From positions 268,088 to 332,087 of the forward strand of contig NZ_GG688319.1 in the NCBI RefSeq assembly GCF_000156195.1: 64,000 bases of DNA. The letters run 5' to 3'. This DNA is from Bacteroides finegoldii DSM 17565 (GTDB lineage Bacteria; Bacteroidota; Bacteroidia; Bacteroidales; Bacteroidaceae). Position 1 is the first letter of the stretch. Every line of letters begins with the position of its first letter. Below, in pieces: positions 35,635 to 45,940 of this stretch. Below the pieces are notes generated by a model, which did not search any database, was not told the origin of the DNA, and saw only the letters and a program-made list of their open reading frames with translations. The translations under genes and the position numbers were made by a program.

Positions 35635-37776
35635 ATGAAACAAAAGAAAATGCTTACACTTACTTTTTCACAATTGAAACAAATCTATAATCAAGAAATT
35701 CCGGAAGTGGTGGAGATGGCTGATAAAAGCTCTTCTGTTGAGGAGTTTAAGCTAAAAATGCAACGATTTCTGGAGACTTGCAGAATGGAGAATAAGACTG
35801 CGAAAGAGGCTAGGGAGCAAATTCGACTTTTACTCCATTATGATGGACAGGATGTCCATGAACTGTCTACGGGACAGGATATGTCAATACAGACAATACG
35901 GTTGCTTTATGAATTTCTGACGGGAACATTAGAAAACATGGAATTACCGACAGACTTATTCATAGAACTCTTTCAAATGTTCAAACGATTGAAAGGGGAT
36001 ATAATACCTTTACCGTCTCCGCAACGTATCAAAAACCGGAATGACCGTTGGGAAACAGGATTAGATGAAGAGGTACGGGAAGTGCGGGATGAGAATAAGG
36101 AGCGGATGTTGCATTTACTGATTCAAAAGATTGAAAACAGAAAGTCGAAACCTTCGGCACGTTTTCATTTTGAAGAAGGGATGAGTTATGAAGAGAAATA
36201 CAGACTGGTGAGTGAATGGTGGAATGACTTTCGCTTTCATTTGGCAATGGCTGTTAAGAGTCCGGGAGAGTTGAACCGTTTTCTAGGAAATTCACTTTCG
36301 TCAGAAACAATGTATTTGCTTCATCGTGCCCGAAAGAAAAGGATGCCGTTTTTTGCCACTCCTTATTACCTGTCATTACTCAATGTTACGGGATATGGAT
36401 ATAACGATGAAGCGATCCGGAGCTATATTCTTTACTCACCACGACTGGTAGAAACTTATGGAAATATCCGCGCATGGGAGAAAGAAGATATTGTAGAGGC
36501 GGAAAAACCGAATGCAGCAGGATGGCTATTACCGGATGGACATAATATTCATCGACGTTATCCGGAGGTTGCTATTCTTATTCCCGATACGATGGGAAGA
36601 GCGTGCGGAGGACTTTGCGCTTCTTGTCAACGGATGTATGATTTTCAGAGCGAACGGTTGAATTTTGAGTTTGAAACGTTACGACCGAAAGAGTCATGGG
36701 AACGCAAATTACGACGCTTGATGACTTATTTTGAAGAAGATACGCAATTGCGGGATATTCTTATCACCGGAGGAGATGCGCTGATGAGTCAGAATAAGAC
36801 ACTTCAACACATTCTGGATGCAGTATATCGAATGGCCGTACGCAAACAGAAAGCGAACCTTGACCGTCCGGAGGGTGAAAAATATGCAGAACTGCAACGG
36901 GTAAGGTTAGGTTCCCGTTTACCAGCCTATTTACCGATGCGCATTAATGACGAGTTAGTGGAGATATTGCGGGAATTCAAAGAAAAGGCTTCGGCAGCCG
37001 GTGTGAAACAGTTTATTATCCAGACCCATTTCCAGACCCCATTGGAGGTGACTCCGGAAGCTAAAGAGGCTATTCGGAAGATACTTTCCGCTGGATGGAT
37101 CATCACGAACCAATTGGTGTACACAGTGGCAGCTTCGCGACGAGGACATACAACACGGCTCCGACAAGTGCTTAATTCATTGGGAGTGATGTGTTACTAT
37201 ACTTTTTCCGTGAAGGGCTTTAATGAAAATTATGCGGTGTTCGCACCCAACAGCCGTTCAATGCAGGAACAGCAGGAGGAAAAAATATATGGCAGAATGA
37301 CACCGGAACAGGCAGAAGAATTATATAAGATATTGGAAACGAAGACGGGAGCAGAAAAAGATATGAAAGAAAAAGAAGAGGTTGCCAAACAGTTAAGACG
37401 GTTCATGAGAAAACATCACTTACCTTTCCTTGCTACAGATCGCAGTGTACTGAATTTACCAGCCATCGGCAAAAGTATGACTTTCCAATTAGTGGGACTT
37501 ACAGAAGAAGGGAAACGCATCCTATGTTTTGAACATGACGGAACGCGCCGCCACAGTCCGATTATTGACCGGATGGGACAAATTTATATTGTAGAGAACA
37601 AATCGTTGGCCGCTTATCTGCGCCAATTGGCTAAAATGGGAGAAGACCCGGAAGATTATGCTTCGATATGGAACTACACCAAAGGGGAAACCGAAACTCG
37701 TTTCAGTCTCTACGAATATCCGGATTTCCCCTTCCATATAACTGACAAAATGAGTAATCTGAGTATTGAAGATTAA
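35635..37776 (+). CDS. KamA-family radical SAM protein (lysine 2,3-aminomutase-like), long form
   Basis: The ATG at 35635 gives 713 residues. A radical SAM domain carries CGGLCASC (CxxxCxxC) near residue 324, followed by DILITGGDALM, PMRINDELVEIL and FIIQTHFQTP as in KamA aminomutases. About 300 extra N-terminal residues and a longer tail distinguish it from classical 416-residue enzymes. The family uses SAM, a 4Fe-4S cluster and PLP to shift amino groups; the substrate of this long form is not certain. The neighbouring xanthine permease converges with overlapping stops. Confidence 0.82.
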   Translation: MKQKKMLTLTFSQLKQIYNQEIPEVVEMADKSSSVEEFKLKMQRFLETCRMENKTAKEAREQIRLLLHYDGQDVHELSTGQDMSIQTIRLLYEFLTGTLENMELPTDLFIELFQMFKRLKGDIIPLPSPQRIKNRNDRWETGLDEEVREVRDENKERMLHLLIQKIENRKSKPSARFHFEEGMSYEEKYRLVSEWWNDFRFHLAMAVKSPGELNRFLGNSLSSETMYLLHRARKKRMPFFATPYYLSLLNVTGYGYNDEAIRSYILYSPRLVETYGNIRAWEKEDIVEAEKPNAAGWLLPDGHNIHRRYPEVAILIPDTMGRACGGLCASCQRMYDFQSERLNFEFETLRPKESWERKLRRLMTYFEEDTQLRDILITGGDALMSQNKTLQHILDAVYRMAVRKQKANLDRPEGEKYAELQRVRLGSRLPAYLPMRINDELVEILREFKEKASAAGVKQFIIQTHFQTPLEVTPEAKEAIRKILSAGWIITNQLVYTVAASRRGHTTRLRQVLNSLGVMCYYTFSVKGFNENYAVFAPNSRSMQEQQEEKIYGRMTPEQAEELYKILETKTGAEKDMKEKEEVAKQLRRFMRKHHLPFLATDRSVLNLPAIGKSMTFQLVGLTEEGKRILCFEHDGTRRHSPIIDRMGQIYIVENKSLAAYLRQLAKMGEDPEDYASIWNYTKGETETRFSLYEYPDFPFHITDKMSNLSIED

Positions 37777-39095
37777 TCTTTCTCTTCTTTTACACGTATT
37801 ACTATATTGGCAATTATTGCAGTCAGGCCTCCGGTAGTGATTCCCGATGAAAAGATACTTCGAATCGCTTCGGGGGCTTGTTGCAGTACGTCCGGCATTA
37901 ATTCTACTCCCAAGCCAAGAGAAAGGCTGACCGCTAATACCAACGTTTCTTTACGACCGATTTCCTGAGAAGAGACAATGCGGATACCTGCGGCGGCTAC
38001 CGTACCGAACATAAGCAAGGTTGCTCCACCCAGTACTGGATCGGGCATTAATGAAAAAACAGCCCCTACAATAGGGAACAAGCCCAAAAGTACAAGCATT
38101 GCAGCAATATAATAACCCACATAGCGACTGGCTACTCCAGTCAGTTGAATAATACCGTTGTTCTGCGCAAAAATAGAGTTTGGGAAGGAGTTAAAAACTC
38201 CGGCAAGGAAAGAGTTGAATCCGTCTGCCATTACTCCACCTGAAACTCGTTTCAGATAAGAATCACCTTCAATCGGAAGACCGGATATCATAGAATTGGC
38301 AGTCACGTCTCCCGTCGCTTCAATAGCCGTAATCAAGTAAACCAGCCCAATAGCTATAAAAGAAGAAACATTGAAGTCAACGCCATATTTAAAAGGTTGA
38401 GGAATATTGAAACTCATCAGCATTCCTACATTCAGAGAGCTCATATCGACTTTCCCTAAGACAAAAGCCAAACCATAACCAAGACAAAGCCCAAGAACAA
38501 TGGAACTCATGCGCAGGTATTTATTTCCGCAACGATTGAAAAACAATACACTTAAAAGCACCAGTGCAGCAATAGATAGATTTTCCCAAGTTGCAAAGGT
38601 TCCGTTATCCATAGCAGAATATCCGCCTCCGCAAGACACGATCCCGACTTTTATCAGGCTCAATCCGATAAGTAGCACAACAATACCGGATACTAACGGA
38701 GTGATGATATTACGCAAGTACTTAAAAGTACGGCTGACAATCATCTCGATGGGCGCGGCAACCATACAGGAACCAAAAATTAGAGGTAATCCACCGACAA
38801 GCCCTGTGGCAATAATAGGCCCAATAAAAGAGAAACTGGTTCCCTGAATACAGAGCAGCCCTGCTCCTATCGTTCCGAAACGGCGACATTGAATGAAAGT
38901 TGATACTCCTGAAGCAAAGAGAGACATAGAGACCAGAAAACTCGTCTTCTCCACATCCAGTTTCAAAGCACTCGCAATGATAAGTGGCGGTGTAATGATG
39001 GCAACAAAGATAGCCAACAGATGTTGCAAAGCGGCAAACAGCGCATCTTTAAAAGGAGGACGGTCTTCAACACCGTAGATTAAATCTGTTTTCAT
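37773..39095 (-). CDS. NCS2 nucleobase:cation symporter (xanthine/uracil permease type)
   Basis: The 440-residue inner-membrane carrier has the NCS2 layout of 14 segments. Recognised blocks are FAALQHLLAIFVAIITPPLI, CIQGTSFSFIGPIIATGLVG, the GxxNSFP-like FNSFPNSIFAQNNGII, and the signature region GVFNSFPNS. It imports xanthine or uric acid with protons. It lies directly downstream of the Tsx-like DUF5020 gene (one base between), suggesting a purine-uptake operon across both membranes. Confidence 0.87.
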   Translation of the reverse strand: MKTDLIYGVEDRPPFKDALFAALQHLLAIFVAIITPPLIIASALKLDVEKTSFLVSMSLFASGVSTFIQCRRFGTIGAGLLCIQGTSFSFIGPIIATGLVGGLPLIFGSCMVAAPIEMIVSRTFKYLRNIITPLVSGIVVLLIGLSLIKVGIVSCGGGYSAMDNGTFATWENLSIAALVLLSVLFFNRCGNKYLRMSSIVLGLCLGYGLAFVLGKVDMSSLNVGMLMSFNIPQPFKYGVDFNVSSFIAIGLVYLITAIEATGDVTANSMISGLPIEGDSYLKRVSGGVMADGFNSFLAGVFNSFPNSIFAQNNGIIQLTGVASRYVGYYIAAMLVLLGLFPIVGAVFSLMPDPVLGGATLLMFGTVAAAGIRIVSSQEIGRKETLVLAVSLSLGLGVELMPDVLQQAPEAIRSIFSSGITTGGLTAIIANIVIRVKEEKD

Positions 39096-39803
39096 TTAAT
39101 TCAATGTCCATTTTAGGGCTAGTGTCGGGATTGCATAAAAGCCATCACGATTACCGAAGTTATTACTTAATTCCACTTCCGAGCCTATACTTAAGTTGAA
39201 ATTCTTATTTACTCCTTTAATACGGTTCAGGTTTACCCAAAACTGTGGTTCGGTAAGGAAGATCGTTTTCCCATAATCCGTTTCCTCACGCCACCAGTCG
39301 GCAAACCCGGAGAAAGTCAGCAAGTTATGGCAAAAATTAATGTACCAAGTACCTGTCAATTGGAAATTGTTAGGTGATTTATGCTTCTGAATGTACTTAT
39401 ACATGGCACTCACAGTGAAACCTTTTGAGAAAGAAGCATTGTTATAAGTATAGGTAGCACCGGCCAGATAAGCATTATTGTAAGAAAATCCTTTTGCCAA
39501 ACCACCGTTATATTCGAGATGTGCGGAAAAAGGAGCTTTCCAGAATTTCAACTCACGGGCAATCTCCCAATAAGCGGAAGCTACCCCATCGGAAGTATAA
39601 TCCATATCAACAAAGAAATAGGTACTTCCCCAAGCATCGGGATGGAATTTCTCTACAGTAGAAGTCAGCAAAGGACGACCTTTTAAATCTTTATCATACA
39701 GGGAACGTCCGAAATCATAATGCAACTGTATGTTTTGAGCCCGCAATCCCGACACGGGCCAAAGCAACATACAAAGGAAAAAAGCAGCAATAATCTGTTT
39801 CAT
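39096..39803 (-). CDS. DUF5020 outer-membrane protein (Tsx-like nucleoside channel)
   Basis: A 235-residue beta-barrel protein with signal peptide (IIAAFFLCMLLWPVSGLRAQ) and alternating strands, such as GSTYFFVDMDYTSDGVAS and the closing strand ending FYAIPTLALKWTLN. The family resembles Tsx, which passes nucleosides. A TAATTTTG box on the minus strand (39831-39838) suggests its own promoter, so it is not simply the tail of the SusCD unit. Confidence 0.82.
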   Translation of the reverse strand: MKQIIAAFFLCMLLWPVSGLRAQNIQLHYDFGRSLYDKDLKGRPLLTSTVEKFHPDAWGSTYFFVDMDYTSDGVASAYWEIARELKFWKAPFSAHLEYNGGLAKGFSYNNAYLAGATYTYNNASFSKGFTVSAMYKYIQKHKSPNNFQLTGTWYINFCHNLLTFSGFADWWREETDYGKTIFLTEPQFWVNLNRIKGVNKNFNLSIGSEVELSNNFGNRDGFYAIPTLALKWTLN

Positions 39804-39879
39804 GAATAAATGTGTTTTTTAATGAAAGCGCAAAATTAGTCAAACCTGCACATATACACACATTACTTACACAGATTTT

Positions 39880-41475
39880 TTATTCCAAACTATTATTTCC
39901 CGTATCCCACCATAGGTATGTACCTTCGTGATCTTCTCCATCCAAAGCTTTCACAAGGGCAGAATATTGCTCCGGATCTTCTGTTTGCAAAGTACCGGGA
40001 AAGTGAAGTCGGCGTACCATCGTCTCCGAATCTATACATCCGTTCCTGCTATGATTGAAACGTACGGGAAACAAGCGGGGATATCCCGTACGTCGTTGTT
40101 CAGCCCAAGCTTCACAGCCTTCGGGAAACATGGCAATCCACTTTTGGGTAATAATCTTCTCCAGCTTTTTCTCCTTATCATCCGACGGATTCCATTTTGG
40201 TGATACCTTACAACGAGCTTCCACATTATTCTCCGTTTCATAAGTGTCTACAAAATTCGAAGCTATCCGTTCGCTCTTCAAGTAATCTTCTACTCCATAG
40301 ACACCCCATTGTTCGAAAGAAGTCATCACTCCGTTCCGATAGCAGTTTTCTTCATTTTCGTCTGTCCAACCGCGTAAAGCGGCCTCAGCACGTAAAAACC
40401 AGACTTCAGAAGCCGTCATCAGAGGTGCGTCCGTAGCCTGTGTGACCGACAATCGGGACAGCCCTGCATAATGATTATGTGCAAAACAAGTTCCCTGACG
40501 AATGCCACGATACTCTCCCCTAAACTTTTCATCCGTACAAGGAACGAAATAGGCTTTGAGTCGAGGATCATCGTATCCCGTAAGTATAGACTCCATTGAA
40601 GCATTCATATACGTTTCATTCCACACCAAATTAAGTTCTCCCAACGGATTAATATATCCCGATTTTGTAGAAACCGCAACTTTTTCCGATCCTCTCTCAA
40701 AGAAACCGTAATCATTATCCTTTATCTTCTCTATTTCCAAACGTGCCTTGTCGGGAGCGATTGATGCAAGACGCATAGCCAAACGCAAGCGCAAAGAATT
40801 GGCAAACTTCACCCAAGAGGAATACTTGCCATCCAGCAGAATGTCAAACCGGGCGAACCCATTGGATTCCGGTTTTTCTTCTATATAACCGATAAGAGCG
40901 ACAACGGCAGAATCCAGTTCATTAAAGAATTCATAATAGACCTCTTTCTGCGTATCAGGTTGATAATGCTTTTCCGCATTCGCAAAATGCCTGTAAATAA
41001 TAGGACCATAGTAATCCGTTACCCGATGCATTACTTCCACTTTCAATATTTTCGTAATACCAAACAGGGCTGGATGAGTATCACGGGTAGCATTCTCCGA
41101 CTGATATATCTGTGGAAAAATATACGAATACACATGTGTCCACATCGCACTGTTCCAACCATCCTGCATATTATAATCGGAATTATTGGAACCACCGTTC
41201 AGAGGTTTGGCATCATGCATATATCCACTGAACATATCCGCATTCAAATTCTGTATCAACTGGAAAGGCCAATTCTTCCCCTTTCCGTAATCATAATTAA
41301 AATAAATGCCTTGTTGGATAATCCCCAGACGGATTCCATAACCATTATCGTCAATGTTCAGATCTTCATTCGTAATGCCGGACAGATCGGTATTATAATC
41401 GCGGAAGTTACCCGTGCATGCTACGCAAAAAAGCCACCATCCTATCAAATATAAATATATGTATCGTTTCTTCAT
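39880..41475 (-). CDS. SusD/RagB-like outer-membrane lipoprotein
   Basis: The 531-residue protein opens with a lipoprotein signal (YLYLIGWWLFCVACTGNFRD; lipobox Cys near residue 21). Helical TPR-like SusD features include GWNSAMWTHVYSYIFPQIYQ, SLRLRLAMRLASIAPDKARL and the C-terminal KWIAMFPEGCEAWAEQRRTG. It is a surface partner that delivers ligand to the adjacent SusC-type barrel. It matches the SusD-like_2 branch, often tied to peptides or non-starch ligands. The partner SusC gene is 16 bases upstream and is frameshifted. Confidence 0.85.
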   Translation of the reverse strand: MKKRYIYLYLIGWWLFCVACTGNFRDYNTDLSGITNEDLNIDDNGYGIRLGIIQQGIYFNYDYGKGKNWPFQLIQNLNADMFSGYMHDAKPLNGGSNNSDYNMQDGWNSAMWTHVYSYIFPQIYQSENATRDTHPALFGITKILKVEVMHRVTDYYGPIIYRHFANAEKHYQPDTQKEVYYEFFNELDSAVVALIGYIEEKPESNGFARFDILLDGKYSSWVKFANSLRLRLAMRLASIAPDKARLEIEKIKDNDYGFFERGSEKVAVSTKSGYINPLGELNLVWNETYMNASMESILTGYDDPRLKAYFVPCTDEKFRGEYRGIRQGTCFAHNHYAGLSRLSVTQATDAPLMTASEVWFLRAEAALRGWTDENEENCYRNGVMTSFEQWGVYGVEDYLKSERIASNFVDTYETENNVEARCKVSPKWNPSDDKEKKLEKIITQKWIAMFPEGCEAWAEQRRTGYPRLFPVRFNHSRNGCIDSETMVRRLHFPGTLQTEDPEQYSALVKALDGEDHEGTYLWWDTGNNSLE

Positions 41476-41491
41476 TTTCCCTTTTCAGCTT

Positions 41492-44400
41492 TTAAAACTC
41501 ACATTTCAGCGTAAAACCCAGGCTACGGGTAGTAGGCATTCCGAACACCTCGATACCTTGATTATCATTTCCTGTAGAAAGTACCAGATCCGGGTCAAAA
41601 GGTGCTTCCTTATACAAGAAACACAGATTACGGGCTACAAACGAAAGTTGCACATTCTTCAATACTTTAGTTTTCTGCATCCATTCCTTAGGGAAATTGT
41701 AACTCAGCGACACTTCACGCAAACGCAGATTAGTGGCATCATACATATAATATTCCGTCACTCCGGCACGTCCGCCTACCACATTCTTATAAAATCCTTT
41801 CACATTGTCTATCCGTTCCCCTTCCAGCATAACATATCCTTTATCACGAGCATCTGCAGTTATTTCCGACACTCCATAAAGATCCATTTCCGCCTGCGTT
41901 TGCGAAAGGACTTTACCACCATAACGCCAGTCGAGCAAAAAGTAAAAACTGAATCCCTTGTAAGAAAACGTATGATTCCATCCCATTAAAAAGACCGGAT
42001 TGGCATTTCCTACTTTCACCGTATTACCATCTCCTTCCACCAACGGCAGCCCTTTATGGTCTCCTTCCGTCCCATAAACAATCCTTCCCTGATCATCGCG
42101 CACAAAAGCTTTTCCATATATATCCCCGATAGAACCGCCTTTCACCAATTTCATAGCATAGCTTGAAGAAAAACTTGTAGGTCCGTAAACGAACTCCTTC
42201 AAGTCATCATGCAACTTCACAATCTTATTCTTATTGGAAGAAAAGTTGAGCGACGTCTTCCATGTGAAGTCAGAAGTTAACACCGGAGTAGCATTCAGCG
42301 TAATTTCCCATCCCTTGTTTTGAATATTTCCAGCGTTCACATACCGATAAGCAAACTCATCACCGGCGAGAGCAGGAAGCTTGAAAAACTGATTATACGT
42401 ATTTGTGCGATAATAAGTCAGGTTAATTCCCAAACGGTGTCGGAAGAACTTCCATTCCGTTCCGAATTCCATAGCATGAGTCATTTCCGGTTCCATTTCT
42501 TTAAAAGGCGCAGCATCATTTGCCTGTACCTCACCACCGGCATTGACGTGCGAAGTGGAATTTGTGATGTACAGAGGGATATCATTTCCCACTTTACTGT
42601 AAGCCCCGCGTAACTTTGCAAAAGAAACCCATTCGGGCAATTTCAGCCATTTATCAAGCAATATGGAAAGACCGACGGACGGATAAGCAAATCCTGATTT
42701 CTCATGTTTGGTATAGGATAACGTGGACGACCAGTCATTACGGGCTGTCAAATCAAGAAATATCTTTTCCTTATAACCTATCTGAGCCGTACCGAAAAAT
42801 GATTGCAACTGCCGGTGTGCATCTATCTTCTGATCAATACTGGCAGAGCTGTTCATCACGATATTGGCAATATTAAACACATTGGCGTATTTCAAAGAAG
42901 CATTCTTCGAGTCGTAACGGGTTGAGTTCACCACCTTATCATTGATACTGCCGCCAATAGCCGCATCCAGAGTAAAATCACCCCATGTTTTCTTAAACAT
43001 AGCCATCACGTCACCATACATCTGCGTTTCCTGATAGTCCATCTCAAGATAACGCCCGTTCACTCCGCATAAAGCTGTTGCGGTAGAAGCATAGAATTTC
43101 TGACGCAATTTATCAGCCCAATAATCCATATTGCCACGTGCTTGTATCGTCAGCCAACCATTCACCTTGAAAGTGACGGAAAGAGCAAGAATGACACGTG
43201 TGCGTGTTTCCCTGCTTTGGATACGATTCACTATCCAATATGGATTCTGCTCAAAATCTTCGGTAAACGTATGCCAATTCTGCACATTCAAATTACGCTC
43301 TTCATTATAAGTTTCAAAATGCTCCTTATAATAAGACAGATCTTCGCCACGCGGAAAACGGTAAAGCCCTACTAACGGATTCATATAAAAACCTCCTGAG
43401 ACGGGCTTATTCTCAACCGTTTGTTTCATGACATTGACATTGCCATCCAACTTCAGACGTTTGTTGAACATGGCAGCCGTTTCACGCAGATTGATGTTAT
43501 GCTTCTTTAATTTATTCCCTTCAATAATGCCCCGTCCAGTAGTATTGGCATAAGAAAAATAAGTTTGCAGATTTTCATTTCCGTGACTGACGGATACGGA
43601 AGTCATGGAAGTAAGTCCGGTACGGAAAAAATCATTCAGATTATCATGCACCTCCAAACTTTCCTTTCACCCAACTATCTATCACATCACTCACCCCATA
43701 GCTATTTTGCATCTGAGGTAAGCTGAAAGCCTTTTCAAAAGTAAGTCCGGTAGAGAAATGGATACTTCTTTTCCCTGTAGAATTTCCTTTTTTGGTAGTG
43801 ATCAGGATTACTCCATTGGCAGCCAAACTTCCATACAAAGCCGCTGCTGGGGCGCCTTTCAAGATACTGATACTTTCTACATCCTCCGGATTCAGATTGG
43901 AGATACCATCTCCTCCATCTCGGTTTCCGGCATTTGCCGTTCCGCCAATCGCCGAATAAGCCTGTTCCGGAGAAGTGTTGGACATCGGTACACCGTCTAT
44001 TACATAAAGCGGCTGATTATCTCCGGATACCGAACGGACTCCCCGAAGAGTGATTTTGGCAGAACCACCCATACCGGAAGAATTCTTGTTGACCTGCACT
44101 CCTGCAGCTTTTCCGGCAAGGGCTGTTATCATATTTATCTCCTTTACCCGATTCAGTTCTTCCCCTTTTATTTTCTGAGTCGAATAAGCCAAAGTAGATT
44201 CATCCTTTTCAAGCCCTAGAGCAGTCACAATTACATTATCAAGCATGACCGTATTTTCCCGAAGGGAGATTTCAAGCATTGCCCTACCCGTTACTTTGAC
44301 TTCCACTGTCTCATAACCGATAAAGGAAACTTGCAGAACAGCGCTATCCGGAACGGACAAAAAGAAGCTACCGTCTATATCACTGACAGTTCCGTTCGCT

Positions 44401-44615
44401 CCTCCTTTCTCACGAATGGTTGCCCCGATAAGCGGCTCGCCGTTGGTATCGACAACACGTCCCCTTACCGTTGCCGTCGCATTATCCGTAGGGGTTTCTA
44501 TAAACGTAACTTGTTCCGAAGCGTAACCATTCTCGCTTAAAAAGAAGAATGAACTCAATAAACAACTTACAACAACTTGAACTCTCAATGATATTATAAA
44601 AGACTGTCTATTCAT
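41492..44615 (-). pseudogene. SusC/RagA TonB-dependent outer-membrane transporter, frameshifted
   Basis: The first part (44615 to 43644) has a signal peptide, a CarboxypepD_reg domain (VRGRVVDTNGEPLIGATIRE), and the plug (VIVTALGLEKDESTLAYSTQ, GVRSVSGDNQPLYVIDGVPM). The second (to 41492) supplies the 22-strand barrel from NDFFRTGLTSMTSVSVSHGN to ATNLRLREVSLSYNFPKEWM and the final TLKCEF. The frame breaks at 43657-43668: one extra base in a TTT run (43665-43667) would explain it and restore DSWVKESLEVHDN. About 1040 residues in total are expected. As written, only the plug domain is made, so the SusCD pair would not transport. Confidence 0.85.
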
Positions 44616-44667
44616 TATGCCACAAAAATACGTAAATATTTTATATATTGCATTTTTTCACATTGAT

Positions 44668-44699
44668 TTTGAACGAAATAAACATTATCACTATTTTTG
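44668..44699 (+). promoter_or_regulatory. Bacteroides-type promoter of UDG-family gene
   Basis: TTTG at 44668-44671, a 20-base spacer and TATTTTTG at 44692-44699 match the consensus and point to the ATG at 44722. On the other strand, TATTTTTG at 44623-44630 serves the susC-like gene. Confidence 0.7.
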
Positions 44700-44721
44700 C
44701 ATGAAATTAAAATGATACATA

Positions 44722-45303
44722 ATGATGGAAATCGAGAAACATCCACTAGAACCATTTCTTCCGGCAAAAGCCAAACTGTTAATGCTGGGAAGTTTTCCAC
44801 CGCAGAAAAAGCGTTGGTCCATGGATTTCTATTACCCGAACCTGAATAATGATATGTGGCGCATTTTCGGTGTGTTGTTTTTTAATGACAAAGACTACTT
44901 TCTAAATCCTACACGGAAAGCGTTTTGCCGTGAACGGATTATAGACTTTCTAAATGAGAAAGGAATTGCACTGTTCGATACGGCCTCATCCGTTCGCCGA
45001 CTACAAGACAATGCGTCCGATAAGTTTCTGGAGGTTGTGGAAGCCACCGATATTCCCGCAATGCTTCGTCGGCTTCCCGAATGTAAGGCCATCGTTACTA
45101 CCGGTCAGAAAGCTACTGACACACTCCGGCAACAATTGGATGTAGAAGAACCGAAAGTCGGCGATTATTCGGAGTTTGTTTTTGAGAAACGCGCAATAAG
45201 GCTGTATCGTATGCCTTCATCATCGCGAGCATACCCATTGGCATTGGATAAGAAAGCGGCTGCCTATCGAATCATGTATCAGGATTTACAGTTACTACCC
45301 TAA
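44722..45303 (+). CDS. Uracil-DNA glycosylase superfamily protein
   Basis: The 193-residue protein has the glycosylase pattern of the MUG/UDG superfamily: LLMLGSFPPQKKRWSMDFYY, the substrate pocket block PNLNNDMWRIFGVLFF, and CKAIVTTGQKAT, with a C-terminal SSSRAYPLALDKK. It removes damaged or mismatched bases in DNA repair. The substrate range cannot be deduced. The next gene starts 35 bases later, so the two may be co-transcribed. Confidence 0.82.
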   Translation: MMEIEKHPLEPFLPAKAKLLMLGSFPPQKKRWSMDFYYPNLNNDMWRIFGVLFFNDKDYFLNPTRKAFCRERIIDFLNEKGIALFDTASSVRRLQDNASDKFLEVVEATDIPAMLRRLPECKAIVTTGQKATDTLRQQLDVEEPKVGDYSEFVFEKRAIRLYRMPSSSRAYPLALDKKAAAYRIMYQDLQLLP

Positions 45304-45338
45304 ATGTGAAACAACAAATATCAAATAATAAATTAGAA

Positions 45339-45698
45339 ATGAGTATGATACCTTTATTTTTGCAGTACCCGGCATGCAGCACATGCCAAAAAGCCAAAAA
45401 GTGGTTAACAGAAAATAACATTGAGTATACAAACCGGTTGATTGTAGAAGAAAATCCTACAGTAGAAGAGCTAAAAGCATGGATTCCCCGTAGCGGTCTG
45501 CCTATAAAGAAATTCTTCAACACTAGCGGACTCGTTTATAAAGAGCTGAAACTGAGTGAGAAGTTGCCAAGCATGAGCGAAGAGGAACAAATAGAACTGT
45601 TGGCAACAAACGGTAAGTTGGTGAAACGTCCTCTAGTAGTAACAGACAGTTTGGTATTGGTCGGTTTCAAGCCCGACGAATGGGAAAAATTAAAATAG
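45339..45698 (+). CDS. ArsC/Spx-family protein (arsenate reductase-like)
   Basis: The start MSMIPLFLQYPACSTCQKAK is chosen over an upstream GTG. At 119 residues it fits the ArsC/Spx thioredoxin-like family. The CxxC (CSTC) at residues 13-16 and the RP pair (KRPLVV) near residue 98 are visible. The YffB branch lacks arsenate reduction in several cases, so arsenate as a substrate is not assured. Confidence 0.85.
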   Translation: MSMIPLFLQYPACSTCQKAKKWLTENNIEYTNRLIVEENPTVEELKAWIPRSGLPIKKFFNTSGLVYKELKLSEKLPSMSEEEQIELLATNGKLVKRPLVVTDSLVLVGFKPDEWEKLK

Positions 45699-45763
45699 TT
45701 CAAAACTTATTTACCCGAATGTTTGGAGATTCAGAAGTTTCTACTACCTTTGCAGCCGCAAAC

Positions 45764-45836
45764 ACGGGAGTAGCTCAGTTGGTAGAGCACCGGTCTCCAA
45801 AACCGGGTGTCGGGAGTTCGAGCCTCTCCTCCCGTG
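45764..45836 (+). tRNA. tRNA-Trp (CCA anticodon)
   Basis: A 73-nt cloverleaf: acceptor ACGGGAG/CTCCCGT, D arm GCTC AGTTGGTA GAGC, anticodon stem CCGGT/ACCGG with loop CTCCAAA (anticodon CCA), and T arm GGGAG TTCGAGC CTCTC. G is the discriminator and CCA is not encoded. Trp tRNA often lies upstream of secE in Bacteroidetes; this copy is isolated and followed by a terminator. Confidence 0.95.
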
Positions 45837-45838
45837 CA

Positions 45839-45884
45839 ATAAGAAAACCGCAAATAGTCGTCAAGCCATTTGCGGTTTTCTTAT
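45839..45884 (+). terminator. Terminator after tRNA-Trp
   Basis: AGAAAACCGCAAAT (45841-45854) pairs perfectly with ATTTGCGGTTTTCT (45867-45880) around a 12-base loop. Confidence 0.8.
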
Positions 45885-45940
45885 TATTGCCTCACAGATA
45901 AGTTACTACTCTCGGCTCAGTTTGAAAACTCTCTCTTATA

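Noticed and set aside
45680..45901. Frame of 73 codons over the tRNA region
   Set aside because: It spans the tRNA-Trp and its terminator and is not a protein gene.
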